49,137 bases of DNA, taken from the NCBI GenBank assembly GCA_946534585.1, contig CAMNCV010000138.1:1-49137 (forward strand), given 5' to 3'. This stretch comes from an uncultured Prevotellaceae bacterium. Lineage in GTDB: Bacteria; Bacteroidota; Bacteroidia; Bacteroidales; Bacteroidaceae. The position numbers were made by a program, and so were the translations under genes. This document shows positions 6,122-15,806 of the stretch, one piece after another; position 1 is the first letter of the stretch, and each line of letters begins with the position of its first letter. The notes beneath the pieces were generated by a model. The model saw nothing but the letters and a program-made list of their open reading frames with translations. It was not told the origin of the DNA and made no database searches.

Positions 6122-8992
6122 CTATTGCCAGCAGAGATTATGGTAGGCGCAGTTCTCGCAGCGCGTCATGTCGTCTGTAGGAGTGAAAGGAACAGAGGTG
6201 TCGGTGATTTCCTCAAGAAGTGAGCGCAAGCCATCGTTGAACTCGTCAATATGTCCTGCTGCATTGAGTAACGGGTCGCCCTTATAGCCGCGCGGAATCT
6301 TGTTGATAAGCAAGTGAGGCGAATAACCATCAGCGTCAGCATGCTGCACGTAGAGCACGCCAGGAGCAATTTCCCGTTTCTCCCCTTGTTCAATAAGGAT
6401 GCTTGAGTAAAGCATGGCCTGCAGATAGTAGTCGGAGTGCTGCTTTATATTCTCAGGTTTGAAAATCTCTGCAATATCTCCCATGGCGATGCTGCCCTTG
6501 GGGGGTGTGCCGGTCTTGTAGTCAATCACGCGCACACGCTGCGTGCCATCGGGAAACATAACGCAGTCCATTCTGTCGATGGTGCCGCCCACGGGCACTG
6601 TGGCCGTTGTGTCATTTGTTTGTATGGCTATCTCGCCCATGACCTCTTGTTCTGTGGCTATGATAGTGAAAGGAGTGTGCTTCAAGTCGTAGCGCAACAG
6701 GGTTTGGAGGAAAAGCAGTACCATCTCGCGGTTCACCACCTGCAGTCCGCCCAGTCGTGGCATCTTTCGCTCATTGTCAGTAATCTTGAAAAGAACCTCG
6801 CGGAAAGCCTCATCCACAATTCTTTGCAGAGTGATATGCCCCTTCTCCTTGAGCCATCCCTCGATAAGCGACTGCGTAATCTGTCGCCCTTGATGTGGCT
6901 TGTAAAGCAGCTCAGCCGCACGGTGGAAGATGACGCCAAACATACGGCTGTCCATCTCTTCCTCGTCACTGTCATCATTTTCGCGCAATCCGTCCACGTA
7001 GGCATGGTAGAATGACAGTTGGCAGCGCAGATATTTTGACAAACCCGAAGGTGAGAAGAACTTGCGTTCAAGCAGTTTCTCGACCATCTCAGCGGTCTTC
7101 GTGACCGCAGTAGGATGGTTTTCCGTGGTAGTCTGTCCGCCCTCAAGCGCACGGTTGCCAATGATGAGGCCCGACTCGGCAAGCAGTTGCAGCATGAAGC
7201 GCGACACCTCGCCTGTCTTTCCGTCCTCCGTGGAGTTGTTATAAACCACATCGGCATCGCTGACGCGGCTCAGCAGACGGTGGAAATAATAGGAATAGAT
7301 AGCCACTTTATTCTCAACGGTAGTCAGGTTGTAGGCCTTTCTCACGTTGTGTGGAATGAAAGAACTGTCATCAACCTTAGCAGGCAGTTTACCCTCGTTG
7401 GCGGAAAGCAGCAACAGGTGGTCGAAATCAAGGTTTCGTGTCTCCAAGACACCCATGATTTGTATTCCCTCCACGGGTTCACCGTGAAACGGTATCGAGG
7501 TCTGCTGTATCACCTGGATAAGCAAACGGCCGAAAAGTGTCAGGTCGTCATACGGCGTTTTCGCATCGTCGGCAAACAGAGTGGAGCGCAGCCGGTTGAG
7601 CACGCCATACATACGAAATAAACCTTCGCCGTGGAAATCATCACCATTCTCACGTATGCCCATGGCAACGGTCTTTACAACCCATATCAGACGGTCGCAA
7701 ATCGCTGCCGCCTTGTTTTCAGAAGGAGAAGCATTGCAGGGTGAAAAGAGCATCTGCAAGTTGTCATCGAGAGCGAGTTCTGATGCCGTCGGGTAGTAAA
7801 TAACGTCAGCATTGAGCCTGGCGTGAAGTTCAGGGGAAAGCGGACTGATATGCTTCGCATACGGATGACGCAGCACGGCGTTGATGTTGTGAAGCGTCAT
7901 CGAAGGCTTTGTGTAGAGCGTTATCAGCATACGCACCATGGAAGCTACAGGGTGCTTTGCCAGAGGATAGCCCGTTGTGATGTTTACATGGCGCACGGCA
8001 GGCGGCAGACAGTGTAGAACCGTCTCCAGAAGCGTCTCGTCAGCTAGTACAATCGCCGTGCGTCTGCCAGCAGAAATGCGTTCTGGCGTGAGCCACTGGG
8101 CAATGTATCGTGCCTGCAGGTCATCGGTAGGCGATGAGATAAGCTGCAGAGAAAAATCCTTCTGGCATCCAAATTGGTGGTATATAGCGTTGTCCTGAGA
8201 CAGTTCGTTGGGGAAAGTGCGCAAGTGCTCATTGATATACCGCCCGGCCTCGTGCCCCTGCTGCATATAGTAAGCATCGTAATCCCAATAGAAACGCGCG
8301 CGCTGCTCTCTAAACAGATGCATGAAAAGGCGCTGCTCTACATCGTTGAGCAGGTTGAAACCAATGAATACGTATTGTTCGGTGAAGTTTGTTTGCTCCA
8401 GACTCTCAATCACCGTGCGGTACAGTAGTCCCTCGTAGGCAATGCCTTTGTTCAGCAACAGACTGCGAAAGCGTTGGTATATCTCGCCCAGACGACTCCA
8501 CAGTTGTAGGAAGCGGTGGCGTAGCGTGCTGGAATGGTCGTCGGTGAAATTGCTGAAAAACTGTCGGAGAATTTCGCGTTGCTCGTCATTGAGGTAGTCA
8601 GTGTTGTCGAGTTCGTGCAGGTCTCCTACCAGAGTGAAAACCTTTGAGGCATCAGCCATGTGCTTGTCGATGTCATCGAAATCGGCAAGGAGTAATTCGC
8701 CCCAACCCCAGAACTGGTCGAGCGTCTCGGTGCTGCGCGTCACTTCGGAATACACTCGGTAGAGTTCGATGACCAGTTGGATGCGGTCGCCTATCTCAAG
8801 CGTCGTCTGTGAGCGGAACAGGTCGCTGATGGTAGTGTAGCGTGGGCACCACACGGGAGCCTCAGACTGCTCAGCCAGCGACTGGTTCAGGAAAAGCGAG
8901 GCACGCTTATTCGGAAAGACCACAGTCAGTTCGTGCAGGTCGCCGTGGTGCTTCTCAAGCAGGTCTTTTGCTATTATGTCAAGAAAAGTCAT
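6122..8992 (-). CDS. addB: AddB-like subunit, PD-(D/E)XK nuclease of the AddAB recombination complex
   Basis: The 956-residue protein is the AddB/RexB-type partner of AddA in double-strand break resection. Its C-terminal third carries a RecB-family nuclease domain with GVIFHRAAELLY and the RVIDYKTG motif that supplies the catalytic Asp and Lys. Four Cys suit the iron-sulfur staple known in AddB: one in SKYLRCQLSF before the nuclease domain, and three in the C-terminal CENCAYHNLC with CX2CX5C spacing. The N-terminal helicase-like region is degenerate, as usual for AddB. It is 32 nt downstream of addA on the same strand, a two-gene operon. It replaces RecBCD in this lineage. Confidence 0.9.
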   Translation of the reverse strand: MTFLDIIAKDLLEKHHGDLHELTVVFPNKRASLFLNQSLAEQSEAPVWCPRYTTISDLFRSQTTLEIGDRIQLVIELYRVYSEVTRSTETLDQFWGWGELLLADFDDIDKHMADASKVFTLVGDLHELDNTDYLNDEQREILRQFFSNFTDDHSSTLRHRFLQLWSRLGEIYQRFRSLLLNKGIAYEGLLYRTVIESLEQTNFTEQYVFIGFNLLNDVEQRLFMHLFREQRARFYWDYDAYYMQQGHEAGRYINEHLRTFPNELSQDNAIYHQFGCQKDFSLQLISSPTDDLQARYIAQWLTPERISAGRRTAIVLADETLLETVLHCLPPAVRHVNITTGYPLAKHPVASMVRMLITLYTKPSMTLHNINAVLRHPYAKHISPLSPELHARLNADVIYYPTASELALDDNLQMLFSPCNASPSENKAAAICDRLIWVVKTVAMGIRENGDDFHGEGLFRMYGVLNRLRSTLFADDAKTPYDDLTLFGRLLIQVIQQTSIPFHGEPVEGIQIMGVLETRNLDFDHLLLLSANEGKLPAKVDDSSFIPHNVRKAYNLTTVENKVAIYSYYFHRLLSRVSDADVVYNNSTEDGKTGEVSRFMLQLLAESGLIIGNRALEGGQTTTENHPTAVTKTAEMVEKLLERKFFSPSGLSKYLRCQLSFYHAYVDGLRENDDSDEEEMDSRMFGVIFHRAAELLYKPHQGRQITQSLIEGWLKEKGHITLQRIVDEAFREVLFKITDNERKMPRLGGLQVVNREMVLLFLQTLLRYDLKHTPFTIIATEQEVMGEIAIQTNDTTATVPVGGTIDRMDCVMFPDGTQRVRVIDYKTGTPPKGSIAMGDIAEIFKPENIKQHSDYYLQAMLYSSILIEQGEKREIAPGVLYVQHADADGYSPHLLINKIPRGYKGDPLLNAAGHIDEFNDGLRSLLEEITDTSVPFTPTDDMTRCENCAYHNLCWQ

Positions 8993-9024
8993 GATAAATC
9001 AAATTATTAGTTGTAAGCTATGAG

Positions 9025-12000
9025 TTATGAGTTGAAGTCACTCGTAACCTGTAGTACCTTGTCCTGCGTCACATACCATAGATAACCCTTTACTTTGGGC
9101 ATCCCCATGGATGTGAGTAGTGACATATATCGCAGCACTTGCTCTTGGTGTTCCCGACGCTCGTGACCGAACTTGAAGTCTATCACAATAGTCTCCTGAC
9201 CGTCAGTAATCACGCGGTCGGGACGTTGCTCGCCGTCGCGCGTCACAATGCTACATTCATTGTAAACCTTCCAACGATTGTCAAACCAGTCTTTTACCTG
9301 ACTGTTAGCAAACTTGCGTCGTAGCTCCGCAAGCAGATGCTCACGTGTCATGCCCTCGTCATAGAGCGTACCGTCAAACTCCATGCGTCTAAGTACAGGC
9401 TCTACGTCGTAGAGAGTGTGTATGGTAGAGAACAGTTGGTGCATCACTGTTCCCATGCGTATGTATCGTTGTCGGTCAGACTCATCGGTGGTATCGTCAG
9501 CAAAGCGACGGCTCTCGTTACTCTGGCGGTACTCTGCGCGTGGCTCAAACGACTGCAAAGGCACCAGTACGGCCTCAGGCATCATCTCAAATACATTGTC
9601 AGTATGCTTCTTTTCTGATGATTTGTCGGTCAGCAGAGAACCATAAGTCACCTCAAGCACATTGTCAATGGCATTCATTCCATTGATATGTACAGCCTCA
9701 TCGTCAATCGTATCAGGCAGGTCAGCTATTACCTTGTATAATAATATGGAACGATTGTCAACTTCCAACTTCATGTTTCCGTTCTTGTCGTATCCTGGTC
9801 GCTCGCCAATGATGAAGAGCGAACGGCCTGCACGCGTCATGGCAACATAAAGCAGGTTGAGGTTATCTACTATAATCTGTATGTGCTCCTGCGTTCCTTC
9901 GGCTTCATAGTAAGTACCTTGCAGCGACGTCACGCTTCTATAGTCCACAGGTACCAACGGAAGCTGTGAAAACGGCATTTCTTTCGGTTCCACCCAGAGA
10001 GTCTCCGTGTGACCTTCGCTTTTCCAGTTGCAGTAAGGCAGTATGACATGGTCAAATTCCAAACCCTTGCTCTTGTGTATCGTCATGATGCGCACACCGT
10101 CACATTCCGCCGTTGTTATGTTCTTAGAGCATAAGTCATCGTCCCAGGCATGTAGGAAATCCTCAAGCACGGGCGCCATCTCAGTGGTGAATGACTGCAA
10201 GTGATCAAAGAAAGTAGATACGTAGGCGCTCTCACCCTCCATGGCATCGATGCCGAAAATGCGCACGATACGTTCTGCAAGGTCGTGCAACGTCAGTGCG
10301 AGTAGTTCGTCGCTGTGGTCGGTGAACTCTATTGGTAGCGGCACATCAGAATTCAGACCGCAGTTCTTGCGCAGGGCGGCAAGAGCTAGCTCGTCCTTCG
10401 GATGAGCCAGATACTTCATGGCATTGACAATGATATTTACCGCCAGCGACGCGTCAAGACGGAAAGCCTCTGCCGAAACTATCCTTACTCGTCCCTCGCT
10501 CTCTTCCTCAATGAAGTTGGCCAATTCCGTAATCTCCTTGCCACCGCGCACGAGAATGGCTATGTCCTTCTGCTCAATGCCTGCATCGAGCAAGTCGAGA
10601 ATGGTCTGCAGAGTGCGCTCAGCCATGCTGTCAAGCTGATCTTTCGGCAGTAACTCTATATGTACCAGTCCGCGATGCTCCGTTTTGTGAGCTGGAATTT
10701 CCTGCGCAACGTCAGCGTATGCGCGCTCAAGATCTCCTGCTTCCTTCATGGAGAAAGACCTTATCTGGTTTATTTCGTGCTTGGCCGCCAGACTGAAGAA
10801 CGCATTATTAAACAGGATTACGTTGCGTTCCGAGCGCCAGTTGGTCTTGCGTGGCTGGAAATCAAGCTGGCTTGCCGCAAACTGCTTGTCGATATCGTTG
10901 AGCAGTCTCCAGTCGCCAGAACGGAAACGGTAGATGCTCTGCTTTACGTCGCCAACGATAATGTTGCTCTGTCCCTGTCCCATACATTCCTCAAGCAGTG
11001 TTCTGAAATTGTTCCACTGTACGGTACTCGTGTCTTGGAACTCATCAATCATAACGTGCTCAAGCCTTGTGCCAATCTTTTCGAATATGAATGGAGAGTC
11101 ACCATCCTTGATAAACTCATTGAGCAACATTTGCGTATCACTCAGCATAAATCGCTGTGCGGCATCGTTCATCTGCTTGGCACTCTCCTCTATGCGGCGA
11201 AGCAGGCGCAAATCGTTGAGGTGTGCCAGGGTCTTGACGATGGTGTTGTATTTCAGGGCGTCGCTGGCACGGTCGCGCTCCGTACCGTTGAGTATGGGCA
11301 TCAGTTGCGATTCCACCAGTGTTATGATTTCATCGCGGTGGGCAGCACTCTTCGTTACCCACTTGTCTGCACTCTCAGCGGCAGCCTGTGCCGTGGCATT
11401 GTAGATGTCGGCGAGGTAGAAGTCACCTTTCTGCAGTTTGAGGAAATAACTCATTACGCCTCGCGATTTGTTGCTGAAATCGTCAACGCAGTAGCCAGCC
11501 TCGTCGATTATCTTCATCACTTGGTTGCCTATCTCAATGTATTTAGTAGGGAGGCAATCTCGCAGTTTGCATAGTTCAGAACGGTATTTCTCAAAGAAAT
11601 CCTTATCGGCAAATACTGCGTCCATCTTTTTGCGGTTGCGTTTGTAGTATTCGCTGAAGATATTCTTGCCGAAAGCCTTCACCTTACCGATAATATTCCA
11701 CCCGCGGTCGTCATCGATATTGTTCTTCATGTAGCGCAACATGACATCGAGCAACTTGCGGTCGTCAGCCAGTGAGTCAATCATGTCATCGACAGCCTGT
11801 TCCACGACCTGCACATTGTTCAGACCTACGCGCAGGTTTGCATTAAGCTGCAGTTCGCGAGCCAGGTTGCGCAGCACTCCCTGAAAGAAAGCATCGATGG
11901 TCTGCACGCGGAAATAGTGATAGTTGTGAAGCATCAGTTGGAGTGCAGCCTTCGAGCGTTCTACTATCATATCTTCACTCATGCCGAGCTCTTCGACGAG

Positions 12001-12234
12001 TACATTCATGTAACTCTTGGAGTCAGGCAGGCGTCTGCTTAGTCCGTAGAGTTGCGAGAGAATGCGCATTTTCATCTCCTCCGTAGCCTTATTTGTAAAA
12101 GTTACGGCAAGCACACTTTCGTATGCACGAGGGTTGAGCATAAGGAGTTTGATGTATTCTACTGCCAGTGTAAACGTCTTTCCACTGCCTGCGCTGGCTT
12201 TATATATGGTAAGGGTAGGGTTGTCAGTCATCAA
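9025..12234 (-). CDS. addA: AddA-like helicase-nuclease (UvrD/Rep family)
   Basis: This 1069-residue superfamily 1A helicase starts with the Walker A motif ASAGSGKTFTL. It continues with IDEFQDTSTVQW (Walker B), VGDVKQSIYRFRSGD (motif III), RIMTIHKSKGLEFDHVILPY (motif V) and LLYVAMTRA (motif VI). The C-terminus holds a second PD-(D/E)XK nuclease domain, seen as GTVMHQLFSTI and PDRVITDGQETIVIDFKFG. With AddB it forms the dual-nuclease complex that processes DNA ends for RecA loading. The length is a little below that of Firmicutes AddA (about 1200), common in Bacteroidetes. The gene is transcribed divergently from the metallohydrolase gene, and a -7 element lies at 12260-12267. Confidence 0.93.
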   Translation of the reverse strand: MMTDNPTLTIYKASAGSGKTFTLAVEYIKLLMLNPRAYESVLAVTFTNKATEEMKMRILSQLYGLSRRLPDSKSYMNVLVEELGMSEDMIVERSKAALQLMLHNYHYFRVQTIDAFFQGVLRNLARELQLNANLRVGLNNVQVVEQAVDDMIDSLADDRKLLDVMLRYMKNNIDDDRGWNIIGKVKAFGKNIFSEYYKRNRKKMDAVFADKDFFEKYRSELCKLRDCLPTKYIEIGNQVMKIIDEAGYCVDDFSNKSRGVMSYFLKLQKGDFYLADIYNATAQAAAESADKWVTKSAAHRDEIITLVESQLMPILNGTERDRASDALKYNTIVKTLAHLNDLRLLRRIEESAKQMNDAAQRFMLSDTQMLLNEFIKDGDSPFIFEKIGTRLEHVMIDEFQDTSTVQWNNFRTLLEECMGQGQSNIIVGDVKQSIYRFRSGDWRLLNDIDKQFAASQLDFQPRKTNWRSERNVILFNNAFFSLAAKHEINQIRSFSMKEAGDLERAYADVAQEIPAHKTEHRGLVHIELLPKDQLDSMAERTLQTILDLLDAGIEQKDIAILVRGGKEITELANFIEEESEGRVRIVSAEAFRLDASLAVNIIVNAMKYLAHPKDELALAALRKNCGLNSDVPLPIEFTDHSDELLALTLHDLAERIVRIFGIDAMEGESAYVSTFFDHLQSFTTEMAPVLEDFLHAWDDDLCSKNITTAECDGVRIMTIHKSKGLEFDHVILPYCNWKSEGHTETLWVEPKEMPFSQLPLVPVDYRSVTSLQGTYYEAEGTQEHIQIIVDNLNLLYVAMTRAGRSLFIIGERPGYDKNGNMKLEVDNRSILLYKVIADLPDTIDDEAVHINGMNAIDNVLEVTYGSLLTDKSSEKKHTDNVFEMMPEAVLVPLQSFEPRAEYRQSNESRRFADDTTDESDRQRYIRMGTVMHQLFSTIHTLYDVEPVLRRMEFDGTLYDEGMTREHLLAELRRKFANSQVKDWFDNRWKVYNECSIVTRDGEQRPDRVITDGQETIVIDFKFGHERREHQEQVLRYMSLLTSMGMPKVKGYLWYVTQDKVLQVTSDFNS

Positions 12235-12259
12235 TTATTATAAATTCTTAAAATATCAG

Positions 12260-12308
12260 CAAAGGTAACGTTTTTTTTTGGATATACCATACTTTTTCAT
12301 TACTTTTG
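12260..12308. promoter_or_regulatory. Overlapping divergent promoters for addA (-) and the metallohydrolase gene (+)
   Basis: On the plus strand, TTTG at 12277-12280 and TACTTTTG at 12301-12308 are spaced by 20 bp, an almost ideal Bacteroidetes promoter. On the minus strand, CAAAGGTA at 12260-12267 reads TACCTTTG, a -7 element for addA. The two promoters share less than 50 bp, so their activities may interfere. Confidence 0.7.
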
Positions 12309-12327
12309 CACAAAATATAAACTAAAA

Positions 12328-13131
12328 ATGCTGAAATTTATATCGCTCGGCAGCGGTAGTAGCGGTAATTGCTACTACTTGGAAACTGCTGGTGACGCTA
12401 TGCTGATTGATGCAGGTGTAGGGATAAGAACAGTGAAGAAGTACCTGCATGACTACGGTCTTAGCATCAGCAACGTCAAACAAATATTAGTGACACATGA
12501 CCATGCCGACCACATAAAGGCCGTTGGCATGATTAGCAATGAATATGACATACCGGTATATGCCACGCGTGAGGTGCATGCAGGTATCCATAGGAATTAT
12601 TGCGTGCCGAAGAAGATACCAGGCGATAATTGCCGTGTAGTAGAGAAAGACCAACGTGTGAAGATAGGTGAGTTCTACGTCACACCGTTTGCCGTTCCTC
12701 ATGATAGTTCGGGCAATGTAGGCTATCGTATAGAAGCAGGTGGTGTGGTGTTCTGTCTGATGACTGACGTGGGACACGTGACAGAGCAGATGAGACAGTT
12801 CATTGGCGAGGCCAACTATCTTGTCATTGAAGCCAATTATGATACCGAGATGCTGTACGGAGGTACTTATCCTGCACATCTGAAGACACGTATTGACGGT
12901 CCTACGGGACATCTGTCAAACAAAGACTGTGGTGAGGCTCTGGCAAACTATGCTACGGGTAATCTGTGCCATGTATGGCTTTGCCACCTGAGTGAGGAGA
13001 ATAACCATCCGGTGCTTGCACTCAAGACAATAGAACAAACGTTGCGTTCTTATGGTATAGTAATGGGAAAGGACTTTATTGTGGAAGACTTGAAACGCAA
13101 AACACCGTCGCAGGTGTATGAGCTGGAATAA
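12328..13131 (+). CDS. MBL-fold metallohydrolase (YycJ/WalJ-like)
   Basis: The 267-residue protein begins directly with the FISLGSGSSGNCYYL strand typical of the YycJ/WalJ branch of the metallo-beta-lactamase superfamily. It carries the metal-binding motif THDHADH (about residues 56-62). Further ligands are expected in FAVPHDSSGNVGYRIE, MTDVGH and the late WLCHLSEENNH. WalJ proteins are implicated in DNA-end or repair-linked exonuclease functions, but the biochemical role in Bacteroidetes is not settled. There is no signal peptide, so it is cytoplasmic. The divergent arrangement with addA is consistent with, but does not prove, a DNA-related role. Confidence 0.85.
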   Translation: MLKFISLGSGSSGNCYYLETAGDAMLIDAGVGIRTVKKYLHDYGLSISNVKQILVTHDHADHIKAVGMISNEYDIPVYATREVHAGIHRNYCVPKKIPGDNCRVVEKDQRVKIGEFYVTPFAVPHDSSGNVGYRIEAGGVVFCLMTDVGHVTEQMRQFIGEANYLVIEANYDTEMLYGGTYPAHLKTRIDGPTGHLSNKDCGEALANYATGNLCHVWLCHLSEENNHPVLALKTIEQTLRSYGIVMGKDFIVEDLKRKTPSQVYELE

Positions 13132-13227
13132 ACCTTTTGCTATTACCGTACGTCAAAACTGTAAGGAAAAGGCAAAATGTTGATATAATAAAGCATTGAA
13201 ATAATAAGAATAAAAAGATATAAGACA

Positions 13228-13608
13228 ATGAAGAAGGTTTTATTTACACTTGTAGCCTTTGTCGGCTTTACAATGAACACAATGGCTGAACCAAAGGTGA
13301 CTTTTGAGAAGACGACTCATAACTTCGGAACTTTTTCTGAGGCAAACGCTACGCAGAAGTGCTCGTTTAAGTTCACTAATACGGGCGATCAGCCTCTTCT
13401 TATCAATCAGGCAGTGGCTTCGTGCGGATGTACCGTGCCCAAGCATACCAAGACACCGGTAAAGCCTGGTGAAACAGGTACTATCGATGTTGTATATAAC
13501 GGACAGGGAAAATTTCCAGGTCACTTTAAAAAAACGATAACAGTGCGCACCAACGGTACGCCTGAGATGGTGCGTCTATATATAGAAGGCGATATGACTG
13601 AGAAATAA
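13228..13608 (+). CDS. DUF1573 family exported protein
   Basis: A 126-residue protein with an N-terminal signal peptide (MKKVLFTLVAFVGFTMNTMA). One DUF1573 domain follows, an immunoglobulin-like beta sandwich with the pattern FEKTTHNFGTF, CSFKFTNTGDQPLLI, ASCGCTVPKHTK, PGETGTIDVVYN and KTITVRTNGTPE. Such proteins are abundant and secreted or periplasmic in Bacteroidetes, and their function is unknown. Its TAA stop is immediately followed by the ATG of the (p)ppGpp synthetase gene with no gap, so the two are almost certainly cotranscribed. The coupling to a stringent-response enzyme is notable but unexplained. Confidence 0.9.
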   Translation: MKKVLFTLVAFVGFTMNTMAEPKVTFEKTTHNFGTFSEANATQKCSFKFTNTGDQPLLINQAVASCGCTVPKHTKTPVKPGETGTIDVVYNGQGKFPGHFKKTITVRTNGTPEMVRLYIEGDMTEK

Positions 13609-15795
13609 ATGATATTCACGGAGACGGAGAAAGATAAGGCTCTGAGCTTGATTAACAGCCTCAGAAACAGACTTAGTACGGCGTTGCTTCCCGACGACGA
13701 GGGGAAGTTGCGCCGTATTCTTTTTGCTGCTATTGATGAGGGAAAACTGAGTCGCGACACCTTTGGGCTTAATCCTATATTGATGGCCATGCAGACAGCT
13801 CTAATAGCCGTAGAGGAGATAGGACTGAGACGTGACGGAGTGATGGCTACACTGCTTGCTCCGGTTGTGCTTTGCGGTGCATATACGCTTGAAGATGCAG
13901 AGCGTGCCTTCGGTAGGGGACCATGCACGATACTTCATGGCTTGATGCATATACAGGAACTGTATAAGAAAACGCCTGTCATTGAAACTGAGAATTTCCG
14001 TAATCTGTTGCTTTCGTTCGCAGAGGATATGCGTGTAATACTCATAATGATAGCCGACAGGGTGAACATTATGCGCGAGATACGTGACGTGATCGATAAG
14101 AAAGCACAGCACCGCGTGGCAGAAGAAGCCAGTTATCTGTATGCTCCGCTTGCCCATAAGCTTGGGCTTTACAAGTTGAAAAGCGAACTTGAAGATCTCT
14201 CTCTGAAGTATCTTGAGCACGATGCTTACTATCATATAAAGGAGAAACTTTCGGCTACGAAGCGTGCTCGTGATAAGTATATTGCCGACTTCATAGGTCC
14301 GGTGCGCCAGAAACTGGAGGCTGCTGGACTGCATTTCCATATAAAAGGCCGTACAAAGTCCATTCACTCCATCTGGCAGAAGATGAAGAAGCAGCGCTGT
14401 CCGTTTGAGGGAGTGTATGATTTGTTTGCTATTCGCATCATACTCGACAGCAAACCAGAGAACGAAAAGAAAGATTGCTGGCAGGTATATAGCATCGTGA
14501 CCGATATGTATCAGCCCAACCCTAAGCGTTTGCGTGACTGGCTCAGCGTGCCAAAGAGTAATGGTTACGAGTCATTGCATATCACGGTGCTTGGTCCTGA
14601 GAATAAATGGGTGGAGGTTCAGATACGTACTGAGCGTATGGATGATGTTGCCGAGCGTGGTCTGGCAGCCCATTGGCGCTATAAAGGTGTGAAGGCAGGC
14701 GGTGGAATGGATGAATGGCTTGCAGCTATAAGGCGTGCACTTGAGGCGGGAGATGATATGCAGGTTATGGATCAATTCCGCATGGACTTGTATGAGGATG
14801 AAGTGTTTGTCTTTACACCGAAGGGCGAAATACGAAAATTCCCTATGGGAGCCACAGTGCTTGACTTTGCTTATCATATACATTCGCGTATAGGCAACCA
14901 ATGTGTTGGTGCACGTGTAAATGGCAGGAATGTACCGATACGTGAAGAATTGCACTCTGGCGATACTATTGAGATACTTACTTCTGCTCAGCAGAAGCCT
15001 AAGCGTGACTGGCTGCAGATAGTGAAGACGTCTCACGCACGCAGCAAAATACGTCAGGCTATCAAGGAGGCACAGGCTGCCGAAGGACAGTATGCGCGCG
15101 AGGTTCTATACCGCAGGTTTAAGAATCGCAAGATAGAAGTTGATGAGCCGCTGATGCAGCAGCTTATTAAGAAGATGGGCTATAAGGAAAACTCGGATTT
15201 CTATGTAGCCATAGCCAATGAACAACTCGATGTGCTTACGGTCATTGAACGATACCTTGAACTGCGCGACCCGCAACAGAGTGCGACGGAAGGCGATGCT
15301 ACGGCGCGTCGCAGTGCGGCAGACTTCGTGCTGAAGGATGGCGGGGGTGAAGACGTTCTGGTCATAGACCGCAACTTAATGGGCATAGACTATAGTCTGG
15401 CACGATGCTGCCGCCCTATCTATGGCGACGAGGTATTTGGCTTCGTTACCGTTTCTGGTGGAATAAAAATACACCGATGTGATTGTCCTAACGCTTCTGA
15501 CCTGCGCTCACGCTATGGTTACCGCATAGTAAAGGCTCGTTGGAGCGGTAAGGGCACAGGACGATATGATATAACGCTGCAGGTAATAGGCAATGATGAT
15601 ATTGACATTGTGAACAATATTACTTCGGTGATAGCCAAGGAGGGCAATATCACCTTGCGTAATATCAGCATTGATAGCGACGACGGCTTGTTCAAAGGAA
15701 CAATCACGGTTGCCCTTGATGATACCGTAGGCTTGGAATCCTTAGTAAAGAAACTGCGTGCAATCAAGGGCGTTAAGGTGGTAAACAGAATGTGA
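13609..15795 (+). CDS. RelA/SpoT family (p)ppGpp synthetase with degenerate hydrolase domain
   Basis: A 728-residue long RSH protein. The N-terminal HD domain keeps the fold but has lost metal ligands: the usual HP motif reads NP (residue 55), the HD of LLHDVVE reads AP in LLAPVV (84-85), and only the later ADRVNIMR Asp remains. The synthetase domain looks intact, with GRTKSIHSIWQKM, VYDLFAIRII, VPKSNGYESLHITVLGP and EVQIRTERMDDVAERGLAAHW. A TGS domain (VFVFTPKGEIRKFP...), a Cys/His-containing conserved segment (DYSLARCCRPIYGDEV, HRCDCP) and a C-terminal ACT domain follow. It is therefore probably a monofunctional, RelA-like synthetase. Bacteroidetes often carry a second, bifunctional RSH elsewhere. 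Confidence 0.93.
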   Translation: MIFTETEKDKALSLINSLRNRLSTALLPDDEGKLRRILFAAIDEGKLSRDTFGLNPILMAMQTALIAVEEIGLRRDGVMATLLAPVVLCGAYTLEDAERAFGRGPCTILHGLMHIQELYKKTPVIETENFRNLLLSFAEDMRVILIMIADRVNIMREIRDVIDKKAQHRVAEEASYLYAPLAHKLGLYKLKSELEDLSLKYLEHDAYYHIKEKLSATKRARDKYIADFIGPVRQKLEAAGLHFHIKGRTKSIHSIWQKMKKQRCPFEGVYDLFAIRIILDSKPENEKKDCWQVYSIVTDMYQPNPKRLRDWLSVPKSNGYESLHITVLGPENKWVEVQIRTERMDDVAERGLAAHWRYKGVKAGGGMDEWLAAIRRALEAGDDMQVMDQFRMDLYEDEVFVFTPKGEIRKFPMGATVLDFAYHIHSRIGNQCVGARVNGRNVPIREELHSGDTIEILTSAQQKPKRDWLQIVKTSHARSKIRQAIKEAQAAEGQYAREVLYRRFKNRKIEVDEPLMQQLIKKMGYKENSDFYVAIANEQLDVLTVIERYLELRDPQQSATEGDATARRSAADFVLKDGGGEDVLVIDRNLMGIDYSLARCCRPIYGDEVFGFVTVSGGIKIHRCDCPNASDLRSRYGYRIVKARWSGKGTGRYDITLQVIGNDDIDIVNNITSVIAKEGNITLRNISIDSDDGLFKGTITVALDDTVGLESLVKKLRAIKGVKVVNRM

Positions 15796-15806
15796 TTACG
15801 CACTTG

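Noticed and set aside
10660..11574. Plus-strand 304-codon reading frame inside addA
   Set aside because: It is antisense to a gene with complete helicase motifs; its own translation has no family character and only reflects the codon bias of addA.
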